DNA from: Triatoma infestans
Lineage: Eukaryota; Arthropoda; Insecta; Hemiptera; Reduviidae
Length of the DNA stretch: 64,000 nucleotides
Assembly: GCA_011037195.1 (NCBI GenBank)
Contig: JAAEAF010007712.1
Span: 301,204-365,203 of the forward strand
Direction: 5' to 3'
Positions 11,901-24,566 of the stretch are shown here, in pieces. The position numbers and the translations under genes are program-made. The number at the start of each line of letters is the position of its first letter. The first letter of the stretch is position 1. A model generated the notes under the pieces. It was not told the DNA's origin. It saw only the letters and a program-made list of their open reading frames with translations, and did no database searches.

Positions 11901-12825
11901 CCATTGGTAGAGTGTTAGAGGTGCATCCTTTTGCTCCGCCTCTCTGGCACCCTGTCCCCCGCATAAGCTCTACCCTCTACCATAAGCCCGCACCCTACCC
12001 CCACTCCTTAACATTCCCATGAAATTTCTATGTAAAATAGTACAATCCGCTTGAAAATCCGCCCAGCCGACTTCGCAATATTAACACATTTCATAAAATC
12101 CTGACAAAGTGTAGCTTAATATTTTATATAAAATAAGGCATACAATATTCATCATGTTTACTGATAATTAGAATAGCCTTTATTTCAATCTTGTACTCAA
12201 ACGTCAAAGGCAGAGTTTGTACGCTGGGTCCAGTAGCTAGTGCATCATATTACAAAGCTAGTACATTGATTAAAGGAGTACAGTAGCCACTGTACAGAAT
12301 TTGCGGTCTCAGTTCACAAACTACTTTGTCTATAATTAGTACACGTTACTTTATACAAACTTTTATACTCACCTTGATATTTAGGTATTCTAACATTCTC
12401 TTTTCTTTTTCAGATTTTTTTTTTAAATTTCAAAACTATAATATAAATAAATATTTACATCAATCTCATGTTTACAGAACAATTTTAGTCCCTGCATTGC
12501 CAGTTTAGTTCGCACACTTGTATTATACTTATTACAAATATTACTTGGTAACATAAATAGTTCCTTAAGTGTTTATTCTAATTAAATCCTATAATAAATT
12601 TAATTACACAGTTTCATTTTTCAATTTATGTTTTTTTTTTTTAATAAGGCTTGCAATTAATAAATGTTGTATTTATTTTTTTGTGGGATTGGTTACCATG
12701 AACTCCTTATATACGTTTTTAATAGCGAAAATTCATCAATTGGACGAGATCTGAAGACACTGTTATAATATGGCTATAAGTTTACACAAACTGCACTGGA
12801 CTGTAATGATTTTTATAGAATAAGA
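11901..12825. other. Noncoding stretch
   Basis: A C-rich patch (11930-12010) may be the upstream continuation of the LINE relic. The rest is AT-rich, and open frames at 12326-12508 and 12569-12754 are low complexity. Confidence 0.4.
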
Positions 12826-13020
12826 GGTGGGAGTAGAGATACGACACGATGCGATATATGTGGTTGAATCTGATAGATTGCTCCATGTCTATATCTCTCA
12901 CTGGCTTATATACAGGTTCCCCACTCTAGCCTGCTTAAGTGAGAGAGTACCAGAGAGAGTCTGTTTTCTCTCGGTCGGGCTTGGCTCTCTCTCTCTTGCT
13001 TTACATCTTAGGAGGTACGC
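12826..13020 (+). repeat. TATA plus CCCACTC plus GAGAG module, family D
   Basis: A TATA-like CTTATATACAG (12903-12913) is followed by CCCCACTCTAGCCTG and a GAGAG-rich tract (12940-13005). Similar modules occur at 37.33-37.46 kb (minus), 40.39-40.68 kb (plus) and 47.9-49.05 kb (minus). This looks like the promoter part of an LTR or other dispersed repeat, but its ends are not defined. Confidence 0.45.
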
Positions 13021-15179
13021 TTCTTATTACAGATGATGAATTTTTCTTTTTAGGAACTATAATCTCCTGCATTCAATTTCGTGCCCTGGGCTAATCAACG
13101 TTAAACTAAGCAATAATTTAACGATTTCGCTTTTCTTGAATCATGAGAAAGCTATTGATTTGTTAAGAGAATAACTTTATATATCTAATTTCATCAGAAA
13201 TGGTGAGATCACTTGAATTTGAAAAAAATTGTTATTAGCAAACAATCTCCGTCTCTCTCTGTCTCTTTACGTGTGTGTGTGTGTGTGTGTTATTTAATGT
13301 TTCATTTATGTACTACCATCGGAATAACAGGAAAATTTCGAAAACGATTACAGCTGTTTTCCTTAAACTTGGAATGCTCACTGCACAGAGATAAAAACAT
13401 ATCACTTTTATTTGAAACATTTTTTCTGGAAAAATTAATTTTAAAGGGAGTTTGAGGCTTTCAGTTATGTTTAAATTTAAAATACTTGCAACTTTTATAT
13501 TTTTATTGCTTTTGGTTTTCAATATAAAATCAAGAAACTTTGATTTTCCAACTTTAATTCTTCCCTCCTCAGTATGATGCACTTAGAATGTCTAAATTTG
13601 TTTTTATATTCAAAAAGCAATCTGAATTCGAATCATTAGAATAATAAAATTATTTATTTCATTTTGTAGAAAGTACCACAATATCATTTGCAATTATGAC
13701 GTCATCAGACTACATGATATCATGCAAGGTAATTTAGAAAACCGCCTTTATAGTGAGTGATCTCACTGTTTCACAACATACGTATTATAGTTGGTACATA
13801 ATGTTTAATTTTTGTTAAAATAGATGTTTTCTTTTCTTAACATATTCTCATTATTATTTTTGAATTTTGACTTTAATGTGGTAATAAATAGCTCATTGAA
13901 CATAGCACCTATATTGACTTACTTGCATTATACACTTGAACACTTGTGGAGGCCATCACCAGTTAATAGCTTATCCTTGACTTAATTCTCTTTAAATATC
14001 GTAATTTAATAGTACTTTATTTATTTTTAAACTTAACATTACAAATATTATTTTATATTTTTATGTGTGATGGATGCAAGAAATATAAAAATATATTTAA
14101 TTTGAAAAAAATCAAAATTATGAAAATATGTGACATTCCCTTTGCAAAAGGACATTTCAGGTAGAAGACACTATTGTCTTTTAGAGTTCATGAACTTGAT
14201 AGCATTGTCTACCCCTTCTTCTCACAGCGGAAGATTTGAAATAACAATTAGAAGACATTCCTTCAAGGACAGTTGGTTGTAGACACCGAAGGAGACCACT
14301 TGTCTTTCGCTCTTTTAGCATCAGTGCATAATAATAAGTTAATAATTTCCTTGCAAATAGCTTGCAGTTATTATTTCAATAGAAAATATTTATTGTTAGC
14401 AGTGGTGACTACTTTCTTATTACTAATACTTCACTCTCTTAAACAAATATACTTACAAGCCCTTTTACTAAACCGCTCGTGCTACACCAACAACTACTAC
14501 AAACACATTACTCTACACAACATCACCAAACACATTTCATATGCCACTTTTGCTGTTTGTAAGAAATTACTTAACGTCAATTATGAAGAGTTTTGGCGCT
14601 TTCTTTATACCATTAAGTCTTCGGATTCAAAGAACTGAACGATATTGTCTTTGTTTTTCCTACCTGGTTCCGAATTTCTTTGTTCCGCACTCTTTGCAGC
14701 AGAGGGAGTCTACAACTTCTCCACAGTTCAATATGAATCTCCGTCGCTAAGGTATTAAATATTCAATCATCTATTTATTTTCTTTGGATTATTTTCGTAC
14801 CCTTTGTGGTTACAGCTTCTGAAAGCTAAATCCCATGATATTTAAATGACATGCTAGGGATTAATACTCAATTTTATATCCTTAGTACTCCTCGTTAAAC
14901 TACTTATATTCCGTCATTTTTTTACTATCTAGTCCATTAACTTCAATAAGCTTCTATAAGTTTCCGTACTGGGTACAAGATATCTATTTCATCTTATGCG
15001 ATCATGACTTATCGTCCGCGCGAATTGTAGTGTATATAAAACATCTTTCCCATATTTATTCCCGTCAACCTCTGCAGTTTCTCTTAACCTCTTTCAATGC
15101 AAGTTCTGCATAAATTTAGGGGAAAGCAGACATTCTTATTTAAGGCTTAGATCACAGGGAAGCTGGGAGTAATAGTACA
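13021..15179. other. Noncoding region with AT-rich repeat pieces and a GT microsatellite
   Basis: A short (GT)n tract lies at 13271-13289. The 13320-13460 segment belongs to the dispersed AT-rich family (GGAAAATTTCGAAAACGATT, ACATTTTTTCTGGAAAAATT). A 121-codon frame at 14273-14638 has no recognisable domain and unremarkable composition; I do not call it a gene. Confidence 0.5.
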
Positions 15180-15560
15180 TACTAATTTTATACAGTCAAG
15201 AATTTCTGTTGCACCCCCTTATGACGCGTTTTAGATATTCACTAATACCTGCTTGTTCTAAGGCTTTTCATTATTTACAAATAGCACCATTTCTTAAGCC
15301 TTTTGAGGTCTATGAAAAACGATGAGGAGCTCACTGTGGCAGGCCATTTTTTTTTGTTCTATTATTTGCTGAAGACAAAAGATCCATAGCCCTCAGTCCA
15401 GCTTCTTTCTTCGACGTTTCATATTCTTCTTCCAATCTGCCCTTCAGAAATTCGTACATACAATCTATTAATGCTACATGGCGTGTTATTTCATGATTGT
15501 TAGAGCATTTCTTGCGATCCTCCTTTTGGAAAATAGAAGTAATAAATCCGAGATTCCACT
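15180..15560 (-). mobile_element. Possible LINE reverse transcriptase relic
   Basis: On the minus strand the segment KALEQAGISEYLKRVI (about 15205-15255) resembles the R1-type block that follows reverse transcriptase motif A. Upstream text such as RHVALIDCMYEFLKGRLEEEYE (about 15420-15490) is open but not diagnostic. Frames shift and stops occur. This is a weak call based on one short block. Confidence 0.35.
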
Positions 15561-18500
15561 TTTATGAGAACATTACGTACTCAATAGTTTATCATAATGA
15601 TTAGTTTTTGTTATTTTAATATCTATTTTTATTCCCATAATAATTTGTTTATTAGAGAATGTAACAGAGTAATAAGGAATGTCGAGTGAATATCAATTTT
15701 AATAATATAATAACACAAGAAAATTGGTTAAATGATATAATTGAACAGCGAGAGTGCCCCTTAAATTATTCTCGTTTCCCTTAAAATGTCTTCCTGCATA
15801 GTCTAATTAGATTTAAGGCGTGTTGAAACCGTAGAATATAGGATCGGTTTAAGGGTGTAATAACGAATGTACCTGTCATAATTGTCTATCTTCATGAATA
15901 TCAGTGCGAAATCCTTCAAATCCAAGTGAAATCTTTTTTACAAATCAGATACACCTTGTTTTGGGTCCTTTTGAATTGATCAAACCACTTGTAGAATTTC
16001 ATACGATTCCTACAACTTACGAAACCAATAATCGTACTACTTTTCTTCCAGAGTAGAGATTTATAGAAAGCACTCACCTTCGTTGGTGGAGGTAATAAAG
16101 TTGTACTGAAATAGTGATCAAACAGCTTTTTTAAACTGGCCTCAGGTATTCTTCTAACCTGTGATACTGAATGTATTAGTTATTCTTACATAGTAATTAT
16201 TTGATTTAATTTTTTGGCTCTTTATTTATTGAGTGACCCTCTTGTATACGAACAGAAAAGCCATTGTGGAGTTATCAAGTCCATTAAACAGAAAATTAAT
16301 GGATTTTTTAAATTTTTTTTGTTTATTAATTAGATCAAAAACTTAAATACAACAATCTAAATTCCGAATTATCCAAATTGAAATAAATAAGCACTGATTG
16401 AAAATAACTGTAATATAAATTTGTTGGTTCTTCTTTGTTCCCCCAACTTATATTGAAAGAATTGAGTTTTTATTTCAAGGTATAAAAATGTTGATAAACA
16501 GTTGAGCTTACTGAAAATATTAGAGATATTGACTTCTGAAATTATTGCACAAAATATTCAGAAGCCATAAAAAAAAAAAGAAGAAGAAGATTCCTGTTAT
16601 AGAAAAAATAAATCAAAGAACGATGAATCCTTTTTCAAGAATTTTTTCTTTGGGGATATTTCAAAGAAAAAATTTATGTCAGAAAACCAACAACTCCAGA
16701 AGCACTAGGAGAAGACCTAATCCAAACGTGCTTAGCAATTCTGGCAGACACGGTACGGTTAGCAACTTCATCTGTTGGGCAGCGGCTGCGCTTGCGCCGT
16801 TTTAGCCGAGGAAGTCATTTTGAATAAATAGAAAATATTTATTTTGTAGATTTTTGTAAATAAATTGGAATATTGTTTTGTTTTAATGATGTTTTACCTG
16901 ATTTTCAAGTCCCTTATGGTTCTAAAATAGGTTTTAAGTGTTGTCAACATTTGAACTCTCATATCTATTAGAAATTAATGAGAAAATCCGATTTTAATTT
17001 TAGTTTATGAAACAAAGAAATAGAGAAAATCGGAATCGGTTTGAAATATTGAAGTGTTTTCTTCATTTTTTTTAATAGTTTTCAATGCAGTAGTAAAAAA
17101 TAGGGGTCAAAAGGGAATCGCAACTTTCAATCAACGATTTCAGGTGTAAGGTGGCAATAAAATCAAATAACATTAAAACCATCATAAACTAGAGCGCAAA
17201 TACTTTAACAAACGTTATGTTCACTTTTTTGATATCTTTCTTCGTTTAAGAGTTATTTCAAAAGTGGCCCGTGAATTTTTAGCGACCCTGAATAGTGCTT
17301 GGAGGGGAGTACATATAATATACTAAGTACTTATGAAAAATTGTTTATACAAAAGACATTTTCTTCTTTAAAAAAAAAAACTTTTAATATAAAATAAATT
17401 AAACCAAGCAGGAGTAAACATTAACCGCGCGCCAAAATATTAAGTAAACAAGCAACTTTGTAACCTTATCTCATATTTTATATATACGCTGCTGCTTCTA
17501 GGACATTCATTTCGTGGGTCCTGATATTTTAGTCGATATGTAATAGCTATTATTCTTTTTATTTAAAACATTTTTTGTAGAAAATTCATTTTAGGGGCGT
17601 TTTGGGGGAAAAACAATAGGTCCACCCCTAGATAGGGCCTTATTTTGCTTTATTATACTATTTTATTTATTTATTTATATTTTTACACCTATAAGATATT
17701 AATAAGAATTACATTTTTTGCTAAAATTCCTTGTTTGAAGAAAGTCCTTGAACTGAAAGTGCGACTTACTGTTTAATATTGTGCATTTTCTCGATAATGA
17801 CGGACCACCTATCTATCTTTAAACTAGAGGTTATAAATGCTCTTATATAGATCTATCATTTTTGTTTGAATCTTTGTTGCAAGCAGATTTATTTTGGGAG
17901 ATTCTGCTGTAAAAGTGGAGAATGTTGCACTTCATGGACAAGTGAGATTGATTGACTTTAAAATTAGTTCTTCCACGGAAATATTATATTGAATACAACT
18001 CAGAAATCTACTCTATAAAATCAGGCTACTAGTTAACCGATTTTCTCCAAATTTGGAATTTGGTATTAATATTACATAGCTGGTAAAAACTATATATTAT
18101 ACTGTGATACTTCAAAGGAAAGCATTACGCTTCTGTTCCCTCAGAATCCCCCCAAAAAATCATTTTTCCCGGGACAATGTTCACAATAAAAGTGATAGGT
18201 ATTTATGTGGGTGGCTAGATAGTATAAGAAGTTTAAAGAAAATTTTTGGCGCTGTTTTCAAGAAAATCACGAAAAATTATATAGTAAAGGTGTACTTCCG
18301 GTTGAAGGTTTTCGCCCCAAAATTTTCGGATGCAGTGGTTTGTACCTATGAAATGTGGAATAGCAGGTTTGAGCTTTCTGCGACTTTTCATATTTGAGAT
18401 ATTCAATTTAACAAACACACACATACAAATTAAAAAAAATAAATAATAATAAAAAAAAAATCAGAATTGAAAGGAAAATAATAATAATAGTAAAGTAAAA

Positions 18501-20281
18501 ATAAAAGATAGAAAAAATAATTAAAGTGAAAAAAAAAAATTATTGATTTATCGTATTATTTTTCTGAAATAAGATTGTTTTATTTCAATCATTTTATGTT
18601 TATATAAATTAATAATTAGACATTTTCATAAGACGTTAGTTTGACAGTGATTAAATTGTTTAGTTTATAATAGTTCTCACTAATAATTTCATGAGGATGA
18701 TCGGAGCATGTTGTCTAAATTAAAAAAAAAAAAATTATACACACAAAGCACTTTTTCCCCATTCAGAGGACCTCAAAACATGTATTTCTGGGCAAAACGC
18801 ATTTCTAAAATCTGACAAAAACGACGAACACGTCTTTCTTAGGAGTAAGAGGAAGTAAAAAATAAAAGAGATCGTACATAAGACTCATGTTGAAATAAAT
18901 GCCTAATAAAGTAGCTGGCAGATAAGTAAAAATTGTTGAAATTTATCATTTAAAATTTTTTACATTTAATCGTGGATCAAGAAAATAAAATTATCTAATT
19001 CAAATTATCGATTGAAATAAAACTGTAAAATTTACTTTAATGAATCAGTTTATATGAGATTGTATGAGATAAAGTATGTTTGATTATCGGCCCCCACCCT
19101 CGGTACTTCTTAAAAATATTTTCAAGCATTATAGTATATGTGTTAATATTTCTGTCCCATGTTAATATTACATTCTTACAATGAATTTCTATTTTAAAAA
19201 GTTATTTTTATAATTCCAATAACGGAAATAGTGAAGTAGCTTAAAACTATTTGTCCTTGGTTACTAATTGTTTGTCTGTCTAATTAGACAAAATTGCTGC
19301 TGCTTCATTGCAAAGAATTGTTTACTTTAGTTGTTAAAATTATTTAACTTTATGCAATGGTTAGGTTTATAAAAATATTTTTCGTGTATATCATTTAGAA
19401 TTCTCAACTGTAATGATGGAATTAGACGTATCAGGTTCTTTTTTTTTGATACTGTTATCAGTTAAGATAAAATTATTTTTAGAACGCTTTAACCATTTAC
19501 ATTAAATGCTACTAATTTGTATATTTTGTATTTTCACTTACTAACAAGTAAGAGAAAGTAAAATTTTTTTTGCGAAATTCAAACACGAGTTTTCCCCAAT
19601 GCAATTTTCTCTAAAAACAATTATAATTTTTGAACTTATACCCAATGTTAATTAGTGGAGAGGGGGAGATGATTATCAACAAGTATTTTTTGGATTGATT
19701 ATAGCGCAGTTCAGAAAATAGAACTTCGATAATACCCTCCCTCCCGCAAGTAACACTTGAAATCTAGCATCACAGAAAGGCTCCATAACCTCTAAAAGAT
19801 TTTAATCTTTTATCGATAAAAAAAAAACGGCAAACTAAGAATGCCGTTGAGAGAATTCATATTTCCTTTACACTAGGAATTTTACCTATATATTTTTATC
19901 ATTTACATTTTGTAGATAGTAGAACCGTACAATATTGTGAAATAACATTGCCATAGAAGATCTAATGTCACCCCTTCCTAGAAAACTCATTAAAATTAAT
20001 TATCTCAGAAAAAAAAGAAAGTGCTATGACTATTTTATGTCAATAGTTAGTTGATACTAAGTTTAATGAAACCTGTTGGTGAGAGTTATCAAGAAAAACA
20101 CATAAAACAAAAGAAAAAAACATAAAAATTTTACTTAAAATTATCTTAGAACTTTAAACAATTGTGAGGCCATCTCAGAGTGGAGGTCCCGGTTCTGAAT
20201 CGCGAAAACATCTCGTCTAGGACTTGCTAGATTGAGGAATTCCTACATGGGGAACCTGAATAATTACATTGATAACTCCTT
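15561..20281. other. Long AT-rich noncoding region with dispersed repeat fragments
   Basis: No gene or RNA is recognisable. Pieces of the dispersed AT-rich family occur at about 17560-17620, 18020-18130 and 18280-18420 (CTTCCGGTTGAAGG, then a CACACACATAC tract). Palindromic hairpin sequence occurs at 18832-18859 and 19534-19560. The 86-codon frame at 16545-16805 and the 97-codon frame at 18104-18397 are inside these repeats and look non-genic. Confidence 0.5.
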
Positions 20282-21306
20282 TATTTATTTATTTATTTTC
20301 TGTATAATTAAATAAATAATAAGTAAATATATTAGTTACAGTATTTTTTTTTTCTTTTATTTGGAATTCACAATCTACATAAATAAATATAATGAATGAA
20401 TATGATGATGTGTGATGATGAATGACATGATTGGATGAAGGAGAGAAGCTACCCAGTGGTAATACTCTCACAGGAATTACTTTCTATTGCTGGAGGTGAT
20501 CACAGGGCCAACAGTGGTTCAGTCCGACGGGGTGGATTATCTGGTATAGTTGTGGAGGCGAGATTTTGAACAAGAGGATTAGAGTTGAGAGTAAGAGAGT
20601 TATAGAATTTTTTATATTTAGTTTTGACGGCTTCAGATACATTTTGAGATCGTTGTGAAGGTTAGAGTTAGAGACATAGAATGGAGTATCTGTTATCTGA
20701 CGGGGAATTTTTGACTGAAAAGACTGAATTTACTGGGAATTTGAGCGCCGTAAGTTCGTAAGTCCCATCGGTTTGAGTATACAGTTGTATATTAGTCCTT
20801 TGTGCTCAAGAGATAGTTTCCATCGTCTTCCTATTAGTCTGAATAGTAACTTATTCCGTTTGTTAAGTTCCGGTGGTACGTGTTCCAGTTAGTTCGTATG
20901 TGGATTCCATGTTAGTCTTTTGTCGATGTACATCCCAAGGTAGCGAACTAAGTTTGCAGGAGAGAGTGGTATTGAGTTAAAGGTTACTGAAGGACAGAAG
21001 GCACGACACAGAGTAAAGGTGATTTTTTGACATTTTTGTGGGTTGAGTTTAATCCGCCATTTTTTGGCCAAAGATTCTATTTTATTTAAATGAGTTTGTA
21101 AGAGAGTGGAGGCATTTATGGGATCAGAGCTAGATGCAAGGATGGCGGTGTCATCAGCGTAAGTGCAAAGAAGATTATTTGTATAGTTTGGTAGATCTGA
21201 AGTGAATACAGTATACAGAAGCGGACCAAGTATACTACCCTGAGGAACTCCTATTAGTCTGAGTAGTAACTTATTCCGTTTGTTAAGTTCGTGGTACGTG
21301 TTCCAG
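20282..21306 (-). mobile_element. 5'-truncated jockey-like LINE with RT catalytic centre
   Basis: The minus strand carries the C-terminal half of a jockey-type reverse transcriptase, then a 3' noncoding end and an A/T-rich tail (AAAT repeats, 20282-20302). Blocks in order: GVPQGSILGPLLYT (about 21205-21255), the catalytic YADD in CTYADDTAILAS (about 21130-21170), KWRIKLNPQKCQ (about 21030-21071), YLGMYIDKRLTW (about 20900-20940), and TPFYVSNSNLHNDL (about 20640-20690). A segment of about 55 bp at its upstream end (21247-21306) repeats its own sequence at 20838-20890. The 3' noncoding part resembles 53.04-53.23 kb, so both copies belong to one family. Confidence 0.85.
20889..21255 (-). pseudogene. 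Jockey-like reverse transcriptase fragment
   Basis: This is the best preserved part of the LINE. The palm motifs B (QGSILGP) and C (YADD, with both metal-binding aspartates) are readable, followed by the thumb start (KWRIKLNPQKC) in the 20889-21071 open frame and the YLG block. Reverse transcriptases of this group copy their RNA at a nicked target. Everything before motif B is missing, including the endonuclease, so the copy cannot be active. Downstream frames are interrupted by stops near 20870 and 20720. Confidence 0.85.
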
Positions 21307-21309
21307 TAT

Positions 21310-21790
21310 TTTTTTTACTTTCTTGCGATTTTCTTCAAAAAAGATATATCAACTACACATCCAAAGATATACCACTTTTATTTAAAACATTTCTTTAGAA
21401 AAATTTATTTAAGGGCACTTTTAGGGGAGGGGTGGGGTTAGGTTTCCTCTAAAGTGCTATAGTTGATTATACAATTCTATCATCCAAACAGAATTAATTA
21501 GAAATAAATAGATGGCCAAAATTCCAAGTTTTAAGAATATTAGTAAACCGGAAGTGTGCTTTTACAACAGTTTTTTTCAGTTTTCGACGAATTTCATTAA
21601 ATTTGGTACACAATTTATAACATTTGTCAATTATAATTTTGAGAACAGGATTAAGAGAAAGTTGTGTGAGTGTTTCACACCAGATTTTTTTAACAGCATC
21701 TCCTTTATTAAACAGGGATTTTCTTTAACAACAAAATAATATTCTACTATATTCTATAGTATGTCCGGGAATATATTGTTTTCGTCTTCT
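21310..21790. repeat. Dispersed AT-rich repeat, copy homologous to 29.69-30.40 kb
   Basis: The segment shares long near-identical stretches with 29690-30045 and 30298-30400: GGGGAGG-GTGGGGTTA, TTATACAATTCTATCATCCAA, GATGGCCAAAA, TTTCGACGAATTTCATTAAA and GAGTGTTTCACACCAGATTT. The 30 kb copy has about 250 bp extra between the CACACCAGATTT block and the ACAAAATAATATTCTA block. The 75-codon frame at 21512-21739 is part of the repeat, not a gene. Confidence 0.7.
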
Positions 21791-22640
21791 CAGTTACTGT
21801 CGTTACAGGCAGATTATTAATTGTTTATTATTCAGTTAACATTAACTTATATGCTATTAGAAGTATTTAAATGTGTATATCTTTCAGTAAATAATGGTTT
21901 GGCGATACATTATTATTATTTTTTTTTTTTTTTTACCTAAAACGACAATTTTTCCACACCTGAATACTAGTATTTCTGCCAAAAATTATCATTAAATCAC
22001 TTTCACCGTTTGAAGAAACTGTTTTATAATATAAACGTATCGGCAGGAAATTATGCTCACTAATAAGTTAGCATTCCCCCCGGATATACATGCTGAAAGT
22101 GTTTTTTGATTCGAACTAAATGTACAAATTTGAAACTTGGTAACATCAAATCATTTATAATTTCTTTCCTTTATTATATGTGGTGGCTAGTATTGTTTGT
22201 AGTACAAATGCTTCATAAATTACTTGAATATTAATTAGTTACTTTTTGTGTTGGATATTAAACCTGTCATTTACACTGAACAAGTTGTTTTATAACTGAC
22301 CAAACTTTCAACATTACCCACAAAAGAAAATCGCTATTTGCAAATGACAGTTTCTAGTTGGTTGGTTTAAATTGTATTTTAAATTTCGCTTGAAATTTGG
22401 TTTTATCATATTTCTACTTGGAAAATATGGTATATATATTAAATTTAGTGGACTTGTAATTTATTTAATAAATAATATTTGGGATTATAATTTAATGTTT
22501 TTTTTTGTTGCATTTCAGTGGGTTTATAAAATAGCACTTCCAGATAATTATAGATTAATTATAGAAGATTAATGATTTATTAGTTGATTATGTTTTTTTT
22601 TTTTATTTAAGGTACATTACCCTTTTGACCAAGGCCTTAA
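21791..22640. other. AT-rich noncoding stretch
   Basis: No recognisable feature. The 66-codon frame at 22372-22572 is low complexity. Confidence 0.45.
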
Positions 22641-22649
22641 TAAAATAAA

Positions 22650-23620
22650 GGCTAGATGTTTGCCCGCGGCTTAATGGGACTGTGACCCACCCCTGTTCGG
22701 TAACTCGATCCGGTACACAGATGGATCCAAAACTCCGACTGGGGTCGGAGCTGGGGTCTACGGGGGCAGGCCTAAGTTAAAATTAAGGCCAGCCTAGGGA
22801 AGTACGCCACGGTCTTTCAGGCTGAAGTCGTGGCGTTACAACTCTGCGCTAGGGAGATTATAAGGCAAAGGATAGTGGGTAAAAGAGTGGCCATATACTC
22901 CGACAGTCAGGCAGCCCTGAAGGCACTTTCCTCACACCAAATAGTCTCAAGACTGGTGTGGGACTGCCTACTTGCCCTCACCGAGGTGGGTACTCGGAAT
23001 AAACTGGACACTCGCCTGGGTGCCGGGACATGCGGGGTTCCTGGGCAATGAGAGGGCGGTTGCCCTAGCGAGGGAGGGTTCGCAGGATATCTTTATAGGC
23101 CCCGAACCCTTCTGCGGCTTGTCCAGGAGTCTCATCCAAACTTCTATCAGGGGTTGGATAGAAGATCAGCGTCTGCATTGGTGGGAGGGAACACCAGGAC
23201 AGAGGCAGGCAAAGCTCTTCATTAAAAGACATTTGCCTAAATTTACCAGAGACCTACTGAACCAGACCCGAAGGGATATAAGGTTAATTGTGGGTCTATT
23301 AACAGGGCATTGTAAGCTGAATAGACACATGCAGCACCTACAACTTGCGGATAGTGCGGTATGCCGATTCTTCTTTCCCGGCGCACATCTTTTGTGAGTG
23401 GCCGGCCTGGCGAGGATTAGGTTTCTTCAATTGGGGACAGGCAATCCCGAAGCTGGAAGCTTCATGACGGAGCCGCTCTCAGCTTTGCTAGGATTGATTA
23501 GGAGGGCAAGGCTGGGGGCTGTTCTGTAACTTAAGGGGATCCACAATAGACCTCGACTTATAGGTCGCAGTGGAATGAGGCCCCCCCCGCTTCTATTCTA
23601 TTGCCCCGCGGCTTTCTCCA
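22650..23620 (+). mobile_element. 5'-truncated LINE with RNase H and C-terminal domain
   Basis: A GC-rich plus-strand island in AT-rich surroundings. It begins inside the RNase H domain and ends in a 3' noncoding region (about 23400-23610) with the motif CACAATAGA ... GGTCGCAGTG (23543-23574) seen in other LINE relics of the window. Frameshifts near 22785, 23000 and 23375 break the protein. Base composition differs sharply from both flanks, as expected for an inserted retroelement. Confidence 0.85.
22700..23400 (+). pseudogene. LINE RNase H and tail region, frameshifted
   Basis: RNase H removes RNA from the RNA/DNA hybrid during retrotransposition. All four acidic positions are visible in order: YTDGSK (about 22715-22732), FQAEVVAL (about 22816-22839), YSDSQAAL (about 22895-22920) and PGHAGFLGNERA (about 23022-23058, aspartate position occupied by the usual acidic-rich block). 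Downstream come FIGPEPFCG, the PGQRQAK block and LLTGHCKLNRH, which precede the terminal zinc-finger-like CRFF ... HIFCEWP segment. The 22830-23051 and 22972-23397 open frames overlap in different phases, so a frameshift separates the third and fourth motifs. Confidence 0.85.
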
Positions 23621-24566
23621 CCAATGTCTATATAGGTGGGCTTAATATTCTTTGTACAAAATTTTAGTCATTTTCTTTAGGTGGTTTAATACGCATTGTC
23701 TCAGATGAGTCGAGACACTTGCGTAGAAATTTTGGAATATACGTTGCAAAGAATTATCAAACAGTTGATAAATAGAGCTATCTCCTTTCTAAAAAAGGGA
23801 AAGGAAGATAAAGAGAACAATGTGTGAAATTCCACCAAAAACTAGACATTTTTAAATATTAACAATATGAAATTAACCATATTTTGCAAAAACATAATAT
23901 CTTGCCATAAAATAGAAAAGGAAAACATTTAATGAAATAATGAGTCACTCCTTTTGCATTAGAAAAAAGGAAAAGTTGAACAAATTAAAAATAAAAATAA
24001 AAAGAAAAGGATAATTTAATTTTATAGGATCATATTTGTAAATTCTATTATATTATATCAAATTCATTAACTTCTTAATTAAGTGATAATAATCTTTAAA
24101 GAAAATAGACTTCAGATTAATGATAAATAATGCAAACAGTAATGGAATAAAACACTTTAAATGGCTAGCAGTGATAAAAATTCATTTGTTTAGATCCAGT
24201 CATGCCAAACCAGTTTCACATATGCTTTTAATTTGGGCCAGTATCTACTGTTTGAAAGCTCTAACAAATATTGTGGAATCAGTGTTACCTTATCACAGAT
24301 CTTGAGCGTCCGAGCAAACCCTTTTTTATATGATTCATCACCTTGTCTTTACGGATTGATGATAACCAATGGGCAATTTTTAAATATCGAGAACAGTCTT
24401 TATACGATTTTATTTTTACAGTATTTGTGTGTAATTTGTTTTAAGTCACTTTCGAAAATAATCACTTAATTTGACAGAATTTGAAAAACTCCTCAGATTT
24501 GGAAAACTTCTCATAATTGTCTTTGAAGGCTATAGCGTTGGGGGCAAACAATTGCAAAACACTTAC
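23621..24566. other. AT-rich noncoding stretch
   Basis: No gene, RNA or repeat boundary seen. The small frames at 24120-24305 and 24233-24469 overlap in different phases and show no family features. Confidence 0.4.

Noticed and set aside
14273..14638. 121-codon open frame on the plus strand
   Set aside because: No recognisable domain, composition like the flanks, overlapped by another frame, and no sign of splicing or conserved motifs. It is the longest unexplained frame apart from those in repeats, but length alone is weak support here.
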